64,000 nucleotides of DNA from Limnohabitans sp. Rim11 (GTDB lineage Bacteria > Pseudomonadota > Gammaproteobacteria > Burkholderiales > Burkholderiaceae_C). The notes beneath the pieces are model-generated. The model was not told where the DNA came from and did no database searches. It worked only from the letters and a program-made list of their open reading frames with translations. The DNA lies in the NCBI RefSeq assembly GCF_001269365.1, contig NZ_CXOM01000003.1:186001-250000 (forward strand). The letters run 5' to 3'. A program made the position numbers and the translations under genes. Of the stretch, positions 58,483-64,000 are shown piece by piece. How positions within the stretch are numbered: position 1 is the first letter of the stretch; each line of letters begins with the position of its first letter.

Positions 58483-58736
58483 GGCGGATGTCCTTTTATT
58501 AATTGTTAACTTAAGAATTCATCCTAATGGTTTTTGAGTGTTTTTTAAATATTTTGTAATGATTAATGTGAATTAAAGGACAAGAAAATTACAAAAAGTT
58601 TGTATTTCTCCTCTGAAGAGCCGTTGGAATTCATTCGCTTGCCAACGCCTTGCAAAAAAGAGCAATGTGGTGAATTTGATGAATTTGCTTGTTTAAAGCT
58701 TGGATTGGGGGCAAGACTGCCCCCCGAATGTCTGAA
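58483..58736. other. AT-rich 254-base intergenic region
   Basis: Longest gene-free stretch of the window, between the response-regulator start and the ridA stop. The part 58495-58600 is far richer in A/T than the flanks, with several overlapping -10-like TAAAAT/TTAAAT/TAATTA strings and no single convincing promoter. ACAAA-AAG-TTTGT (58590s) is a small dyad. No open frame with a ribosome-binding site seen on either strand. It presumably holds the regulator's promoter and upstream control sites. Confidence 0.6.
58707..58725. other. GC-rich stem-loop downstream of ridA
   Basis: GGGGGC (58707-58712), loop AAGACT, GCCCCC (58719-58724). It lies 12 bases past the ridA stop on the minus strand. No T run follows on either strand, so it may be an mRNA 3'-end stabiliser rather than a full intrinsic terminator. 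Confidence 0.5.
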
Positions 58737-59192
58737 TTAGGCCAATTCAGCAATCAATTCAATTTCCACGCAGGCACCCAAGGGCAATTGAGCAACACCG
58801 AATGCGCTGCGTGCATGCGCGCCGGCTTCCCCAAAAACTTGGCCCAACAATTCGCTGCAACCATTGGTCACCAAGTGTTGTTCCGTGAAGTCTGGCGTGG
58901 AGTTGACCAAGCTCATGACTTTGACGATTCTTTTGATTTTATTGAGATCGCCCACAGCCGCATGCAAGGTGCCCATTAAATCAATGGCCACGGCGCGAGC
59001 AGCCGCTTTGCCTTCCTCAGTTTGGATATTTTTACCAAGTTGTCCTGCCCAAACTTGGCCATCTTTCTTAGAGATATGGCCACTTAAGAACACCAAATTG
59101 CCCGTTTGCGCATAGGGCACATAGGCTGCGGCAGGTGTCGCTACAGGTGGCAATGAAATTTTGAGTTCTTCTAAACGTTTGTAAACAGACAT
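58737..59192 (-). CDS. RidA family enamine/imine deaminase-like protein
   Basis: YjgF/YER057c/UK114 trimeric fold, 151 residues. The family hydrolyses reactive 2-aminoacrylate-type imines; here the conserved Arg sits in HARSAFGVAQLPLGACVEIE, supporting activity. The LPPVATPAAAYVPYAQTGN start belongs to the longer RidA subgroup, whose substrates are less clear. First base of the leftward group is shared with the transglutaminase gene 22 bases upstream, so co-transcription is likely. Confidence 0.92.
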   Translation of the reverse strand: MSVYKRLEELKISLPPVATPAAAYVPYAQTGNLVFLSGHISKKDGQVWAGQLGKNIQTEEGKAAARAVAIDLMGTLHAAVGDLNKIKRIVKVMSLVNSTPDFTEQHLVTNGCSELLGQVFGEAGAHARSAFGVAQLPLGACVEIELIAELA

Positions 59193-59214
59193 GGTGCATT
59201 CAATTCAAGAAAGG

Positions 59215-60138
59215 TTAAAGAGGTTCCACCGTGACACTGACCGCAAGGGTATGGTGCGTGCCACCTTGTAAGACGCCTCTGAGGGGGGAGACATCTGCAA
59301 AGTCGCGACCTACGGCAAGACGAACATAGTCAGTGCCAGGGCTGCACCAACCATCGCGGTTGTTGGTGGGATCGAAATCGTACCAAGATTCTGTGCCCTC
59401 GACGGGATTCATCTTTGGAATTCTGAGGGATATCCAAGCATGCGATGCATCGCTGCCAATGAGTCTAGGTTGACCCGGAGGGGGTTCAGTTAACAAATAG
59501 CCACTGACGTATCTGGCGGCTAAACCAAGACTGCGTAGACAAGCCAACATCACGTGCGCAAAATCTTGGCAAACCCCTTTTTTATCTTCTAAAACTTTGA
59601 GTGCTGGCGTGCTGATGTCGGTACTGAACGATTCGTATTTGAAATCGGTATGAATGCGCTGCATCAAATGACGCGTTGCATCAATGAGGTTTCGGCCGGG
59701 TGGAAAACTGCTTTGTGCGTAAATGGCAAATGCCGTGTCGATGGGGGCATGGTGAGAGGTATAAGCAAATTCAGTCGCTTGATCGCTGGCAATGTCAGCG
59801 CGGTATCGGTATGCCAATACGGCATTTTCCCAGGACAGATGCAGGACCTGTTTTGCTAAAGCATCTAAGCGCTTTTCTCCGATGAGAAAAGTTTCTAACT
59901 CGCTTTGCGCAGTCACCTTCAAGCTGTTGTGAGGTGAAGGCAGTGACCAATAAACTCTGTGGTTGCCAAAGGCATCGATATTCGAGCTCACTTGCGTCGC
60001 ATTGGGCTCAGTTGCCAAATGATGCTGCTGGCAACTTTGACACGGCGTCATGGGCGGTTGAAGGTGCGCCACGTGCTGAGCCGTTTCGACGATTGGCGTG
60101 TAGTGGTAGAGCGTCTCGTGAGTGATTCGCAGCTTCAT
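59215..60138 (-). CDS. Transglutaminase-like cysteine protease family protein
   Basis: 307 residues. N-terminal beta domain (about 1-90; MKLRITHETLYHYTPIVE) typical of bacterial transglutaminase-like proteins, then the papain-like core with Cys190 (GVCQDFAHVMLACLRSLG), His233 (SDASHAWISL) and Asp254 or Asp256 (WYDFDPTNN). Cytosolic, no signal peptide. These bacterial members are thought to act as peptidases/amidases rather than cross-linkers. Ten bases after the ATP-grasp fusion gene, same strand. Confidence 0.9.
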   Translation of the reverse strand: MKLRITHETLYHYTPIVETAQHVAHLQPPMTPCQSCQQHHLATEPNATQVSSNIDAFGNHRVYWSLPSPHNSLKVTAQSELETFLIGEKRLDALAKQVLHLSWENAVLAYRYRADIASDQATEFAYTSHHAPIDTAFAIYAQSSFPPGRNLIDATRHLMQRIHTDFKYESFSTDISTPALKVLEDKKGVCQDFAHVMLACLRSLGLAARYVSGYLLTEPPPGQPRLIGSDASHAWISLRIPKMNPVEGTESWYDFDPTNNRDGWCSPGTDYVRLAVGRDFADVSPLRGVLQGGTHHTLAVSVTVEPL

Positions 60139-60148
60139 GGTCTAGCCC

Positions 60149-62800
60149 TTATGCGCCAATACTTTGCTGCGACTCATCACTGTGCGAGAAGAACAGGCTG
60201 TTGAGTTGGTCAGAGACTGAACGTGCGGTTTGCCGACATTCTCCCAGCAACTGTATTAAGGCTGGGCTGTGATTTTGGCCATCGGGTGCAAGCAGCATCA
60301 AATCAATGTCTTTCAACACTGGTATTTGATGTGACAAGGTCTCTGTGGCGCCATTGGCCAAATGGCCCATTCGAGCCAGTCGGCCGCGCAATGTTTGAGC
60401 GACCCAACCTAGCGCACGTGGATTGTCGGTATGGGTTAACAACAACTCTAGCAGCGCCCCTAAGGTTCGGCTTTGCTGATATTGCGCATGAAAAGAAATG
60501 GTGCTGTCGAATAAAGCCAATACCGCATCAAAACCTGCTTGGCTTTGAACACATTGGGTCTCGATGGCGCTGTGAAGTGCGTGTGCCAAAAAATCAAGTC
60601 GTTCAATGTGACGGCCAATGGACAGCAAACGCCAGCCATCATCGCGTGTCATTCGGTCTGTTTGCGCGCCAGTCAGTGCCGCCATCAATTGACTGGTTCG
60701 GGCCAACAGTTGTTGCGCCCAAATGCTGCTGGCCACGGGAGCATCTTGAGAAGCGGGTTGAAAAAACGCTTTTTCAGTTTGCTCAATCAAGGACCAATGC
60801 TCAGGCGACAATCTTTCGCGGACTGTCGCAGCGGCCAACTTGATGGCGCGCAGGTTGTAGCCCACACCTGTGGTGTGCTGGGTGTCCCAAAGTCCGGCAA
60901 CCAGAGAGCGCTCAAACACGCGTCTAGATTGTTGCGCTTGAGGCACGCCGGGGACCAGCAAGCCATGACTGACGCACATCACATTGAGCCATTCAATCAG
61001 GGCGGGACTATGTTGCGCTTCGCTGTTCAAACTCTCAAGGGCCAGTCGTGAAAGTCGCAAGGTGTTTTCTGTTCGTTCCGAATATCGGCCCATCCAAAAT
61101 AAGTTTTCGGCGGCACGGCTGGTGACCAGTCGATGCTTTTGTGAACTGGCGACAAACACCGCTTCTTTGGCTGGCGCTGGCGCAGGACTTGGTGCCTTGT
61201 TAGACAACACCCAGACATCTGCACTGCTGCCACCTTGCTGCATAGAGGCAATGCCATTTTGAGTGCCCAAACGCGCCAAGCCACCTGGCAGAGCTTGCCA
61301 CCCGCCTTCTTCATTGGCCAATACAAAGACGCGCAATATGACCGGCCGCGAAGGCATTGATTGAAGGTCCGCAAAAGTGGGTGTGTGCGACAAAGGCAAA
61401 AAGCCTTGAACAGTGTGCGCCTCAGGGTCGTTTTGAATGCGCGCGCGCCATTCGTCCAGCCCCCGCCAATCTAATGTGTGACCCATGACGGGCTCAAAAC
61501 TTCGACGGCTTGGCCCATAAGGGTAGGTGGGCTTGATGACACATTCTTGCAAGCGTGGCAGCACCTCGTGCATGGCAGCGGGTTCACCACACCACCAACT
61601 GGGGATGGCAGGTAACAGCAATTCTTCTTGCAACAAGGTTCGAGAAAGTTTAGGCAAGAACCCTAGCAGCGCATTGGACTCTAAAAATCCTGAACCGGGC
61701 GTGTTGGCCACCAACACATTGCCAGCGCGAACAGCCTGCAATAAACCAGGAACACCCAAGCTCGATTCTGCGCGCAACTCAAGAGGGTCTAGCCAGTCAT
61801 CGTCAACGCGCTTGAGCAGACCATGAACGGGTTTCAAACCCTCGAGTGTTTTGAGGTAAAGCTTTTCATCTCTGACCAAAAGGTCATTGCCTTGGACCAG
61901 CGACAAACCCAAATAGCGCGCCAAGTAAGCTTGTTCAAAATAGGTTTCGTTGTAGGGGCCTGGTGTTAAAAGCGCAATGTGCGCTTGCATACCGGCTTGG
62001 GTACGCAGTTTCAATGCATTGACAAAGGAGCGATACGACGCAGCCAGTCCCTGAACCGGCATGGCTTCAAAAGCCCTTGAAAACTGATTGGCAATAATCT
62101 GTCTGTTTTCAAGCAAATAACCTAGGCCCGAGGGCGCTTGAGTTCGTTGAGACAAAAGCCACCAACAGCCATCAGGTCCCTTGACCAGATCGAAGGCCGC
62201 CAAGTTAAGGTGCCGACCTCCCACAGGCGAGCTGCCCTGCATGGCATGCAAGTAACCCGAATGTCCTTGTACCAAGGCATAAGGCAACGCACCTTGCTTT
62301 AAAAGGTGCTGCATGCCATACACATCAGACATGATGCCTTCGAGCAATCGCATTCGTTGCAATACACCCGATTGAATCTGTTGCCAATCTTGGCTGGACA
62401 AAATGAGCGGCAACAAATCCAGTGACCAAGGCCGTTGCGGTTGATCGGCGTTGGCATAGACGTTGTAGGTCATGCCATTGTCCCGAACCTGCTTGGCCAT
62501 GGTGTTGTGTCGCGCTGGCAAGCTTTGGATGCCCTCAGTGCCCAAGTGCGACAAAAACTCAGCCCAATGGGGCGTAACTTGTGTGCTTTGTAGAACCGCT
62601 CCAAAGATAGAGTCGGTGCCTTCGCCGTTCAGGGCGCTGACGCCGCCTCGCATTTCATCCCAGTGCCCTGAGGGTGCCAGCCCAAGCACACGAAGCAAGT
62701 CGCGCGTGGCCGCTGACTGTTGCACGTTCTCATTGGCAGAGCCCGAAGATTGCGTTTGAGATTGCACAGCGGAAGATGAGGGGTTGTTGTTAAATTCCAC
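60149..62800 (-). CDS. Circularly permuted ATP-grasp fused to alpha-E domain (DUF403)
   Basis: 883 residues. After a Ser/Gln/Asn-rich start (about 1-35), a circularly permuted ATP-grasp type 2 domain spans about 85-530, with MRLLEGIMSDVYG, LTPGPYNETYFEQAYLARYLG, NTPGSGFLESNALLGFLP and ECVIKPTYPYG (ATP-binding Lys). From about 555 a helical alpha-E domain begins with SRAAENLFWMGRYSERTENTLRL. In many bacteria these two are separate genes; here they are one polypeptide. ATP-grasp enzymes form amide bonds using acyl phosphates, so a peptide ligase role is plausible but unproven. Confidence 0.92.
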   Translation of the reverse strand: MEFNNNPSSSAVQSQTQSSGSANENVQQSAATRDLLRVLGLAPSGHWDEMRGGVSALNGEGTDSIFGAVLQSTQVTPHWAEFLSHLGTEGIQSLPARHNTMAKQVRDNGMTYNVYANADQPQRPWSLDLLPLILSSQDWQQIQSGVLQRMRLLEGIMSDVYGMQHLLKQGALPYALVQGHSGYLHAMQGSSPVGGRHLNLAAFDLVKGPDGCWWLLSQRTQAPSGLGYLLENRQIIANQFSRAFEAMPVQGLAASYRSFVNALKLRTQAGMQAHIALLTPGPYNETYFEQAYLARYLGLSLVQGNDLLVRDEKLYLKTLEGLKPVHGLLKRVDDDWLDPLELRAESSLGVPGLLQAVRAGNVLVANTPGSGFLESNALLGFLPKLSRTLLQEELLLPAIPSWWCGEPAAMHEVLPRLQECVIKPTYPYGPSRRSFEPVMGHTLDWRGLDEWRARIQNDPEAHTVQGFLPLSHTPTFADLQSMPSRPVILRVFVLANEEGGWQALPGGLARLGTQNGIASMQQGGSSADVWVLSNKAPSPAPAPAKEAVFVASSQKHRLVTSRAAENLFWMGRYSERTENTLRLSRLALESLNSEAQHSPALIEWLNVMCVSHGLLVPGVPQAQQSRRVFERSLVAGLWDTQHTTGVGYNLRAIKLAAATVRERLSPEHWSLIEQTEKAFFQPASQDAPVASSIWAQQLLARTSQLMAALTGAQTDRMTRDDGWRLLSIGRHIERLDFLAHALHSAIETQCVQSQAGFDAVLALFDSTISFHAQYQQSRTLGALLELLLTHTDNPRALGWVAQTLRGRLARMGHLANGATETLSHQIPVLKDIDLMLLAPDGQNHSPALIQLLGECRQTARSVSDQLNSLFFSHSDESQQSIGA

Positions 62801-62818
62801 AATGCGTGAATTGTCGCC

Positions 62819-64000
62819 TCATCTGGGCTTGCGCAGGTCCAAAGTCCAAGGAAATTCTGGACTGGCCGCCAATTCGACATTGGCGGGCGGTATGGGCATG
62901 CGGCCCGGTGTATGGCCCATTCTGAAGAAGCGGGCTAAGCGTCGGCTTTCTGCTTCATAGGCATTGACCGGCAAGCTGTCGTAATTTCGGCCACCGGGGT
63001 GTGCTACATGGTACTGCGCACCGCCGATGGATCGCTGCATCCAAGTGTCCAAAACGTCGAGGGTGAGCGGGGCATGAACGCCAATGCTAGGGTGCAGGGA
63101 GGAGGGCGGGTTCCATGCTTTGTAGCGCACGCTGGCCACATATTCGCCTGCTGTGCCGGTAGGTTGCAAGGGCAAGGCCTGACCGTTGACGGTGACGGTG
63201 TAACGACTGGGGTTCAAGCCTGTGACATGAACCTCTAGGCGTTCTAGTGACGAATCAACATATCTTGCAGTGCCGCCCGAGGTACTTTCCTCGCCCATGA
63301 CATGCCAGGGTTCGAGTGCATTGCGCAAAGTCACTTGAATGGCATCGACACAAAATTCACCCACTCTGGGGAATCTGAACTCGAAGTGTGGGGCAAACCA
63401 TGCTGGATCAAAGTGGAAACCTGCATCACCCAATTCGGTGAGCACGTCGTCAAAATCCATTTTGATGAATGTGGGCAACATGAAGCGATCGTGCAGCGTG
63501 GTGCCCCATCGAGTGACGGGTGCCGTGTAGTTGTCGTCCCAGAATCGGGCTACCAAAGCGCGAAGCAGTAACTGCTGAACTACGCTCATTCGAGCGTGAG
63601 GCGGCATTTCAAAAGCTCTTAACTCCAGCAAGCCCAAACGACCTGTCGATGAATCCGGTGAGTACATTTTGTCGATGCAAAACTCGCTGCGGTGCGTGTT
63701 GCCAGTCATGTCCACCAAGATGTTTCGAAGGCTGCGATCGACCAACCAAGGTGGCATGCTTTGTCCGTGAACTTGTCGATTGCGCGCAATTTCACGCAGC
63801 GCAATTTCTAGTTCATAGACCTGATCATTGCGCGCTTCGTCCACTCGCGGCGCTTGGCTGGTGGGCCCAATGAACATGCCACTGAAGAGGTAGCTCAGAC
63901 TAGGGTGGTTGTGCCAGTACAAAACTAGACTGGCTAACAATTCTGGACGCCGCAAGAAGGGGCTGTCTGCAGGTGTGGCACCGCCCATCACCACATGGTT
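62819..64000 (-). CDS. DUF2126 (large transglutaminase-associated) protein, C-terminal part
   Basis: Runs off the right edge; 393 C-terminal residues are present, beginning [19 protein letters not shown], a hallmark of DUF2126. Further family segments: [61 protein letters not shown] and [18 protein letters not shown]. In full-length relatives a transglutaminase-like domain precedes this part. It is 18 bases upstream of the ATP-grasp fusion gene. Function unknown; the N-terminal domain cannot be checked here. Confidence 0.92.
   Translation of the reverse strand, partial: NHVVMGGATPADSPFLRRPELLASLVLYWHNHPSLSYLFSGMFIGPTSQAPRVDEARNDQVYELEIALREIARNRQVHGQSMPPWLVDRSLRNILVDMTGNTHRSEFCIDKMYSPDSSTGRLGLLELRAFEMPPHARMSVVQQLLLRALVARFWDDNYTAPVTRWGTTLHDRFMLPTFIKMDFDDVLTELGDAGFHFDPAWFAPHFEFRFPRVGEFCVDAIQVTLRNALEPWHVMGEESTSGGTARYVDSSLERLEVHVTGLNPSRYTVTVNGQALPLQPTGTAGEYVASVRYKAWNPPSSLHPSIGVHAPLTLDVLDTWMQRSIGGAQYHVAHPGGRNYDSLPVNAYEAESRRLARFFRMGHTPGRMPIPPANVELAASPEFPWTLDLRKPR

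Overview
This is a conventional bacterial chromosome segment, most likely from a freshwater betaproteobacterium of the Comamonadaceae (Limnohabitans/Rhodoferax-like). I infer this from the gene order pnp-tpiA-secG-tRNA-Leu-nuoA..N, the pyrG-kdsA-eno-ftsB block, the Bug-type solute-binding proteins and the protein sequences; GC looks mid-50s by eye. I see no insertion sequence, prophage, CRISPR array, rRNA or origin, and no gene-free gap above about 255 bases.

Layout. 1-2049: end of pnp, then tpiA and secG. 2196-2280: tRNA-Leu(GAG), followed by a perfect hairpin. 2336-16789: complete 14-gene respiratory complex I operon nuoABCDEFGHIJKLMN, continued by a Nudix hydrolase and a DUF1178 gene (to 17924). 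17992-23388: an aminotransferase, a malate/L-lactate dehydrogenase-family enzyme and a tripartite tricarboxylate transporter operon (tctCBA), suggesting organic-acid uptake and oxidation. 23539-25430: a TRIC-type membrane protein and two uncharacterised genes. 25584-29757: mutL, a Bcr/CflA exporter and miaA, a tightly coupled leftward operon. 29800-34537: a DedA protein, a PfkB sugar kinase, amiC-tsaE and queG. 34534-37426: an AEC transporter, an orphan Bug protein and xerD. 37439-41096: a D-serine dehydratase-like enzyme, a DUF455 ferritin-like protein, a gamma-carbonic anhydrase and hslO.

41090-46585 is a leftward block pyrG-kdsA-eno-ftsB extended by pnuC and a NadR-type kinase, that is, nicotinamide riboside uptake plus phosphorylation. 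46664-50128: coaBC-dut, a SlyD-like isomerase and the ribosomal oxygenase roxA. 50174-50546: a small Ala/Pro-rich lipoprotein with its own promoter, structured leader and terminator. 50574-53241: a methyltransferase, dapA and bamC. 53370-57724: topoisomerase IV parE-parC with a terminator. 57793-64000, all leftward: an orphan response regulator, RidA, and a transglutaminase / ATP-grasp-alpha-E fusion / DUF2126 cassette that runs off the right edge.

Most worth a second look: (i) the amide-bond chemistry cassette at the right edge; (ii) a LexA-like box in front of parE; (iii) interlocked divergent promoters between mutL and dedA in which each -35 lies on the other's -10 and both transcripts would be leaderless, with the same six-base -10-to-start spacing at several other genes; (iv) the structured leader of the small lipoprotein gene. 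All readings are by eye; no database search or folding program was run.
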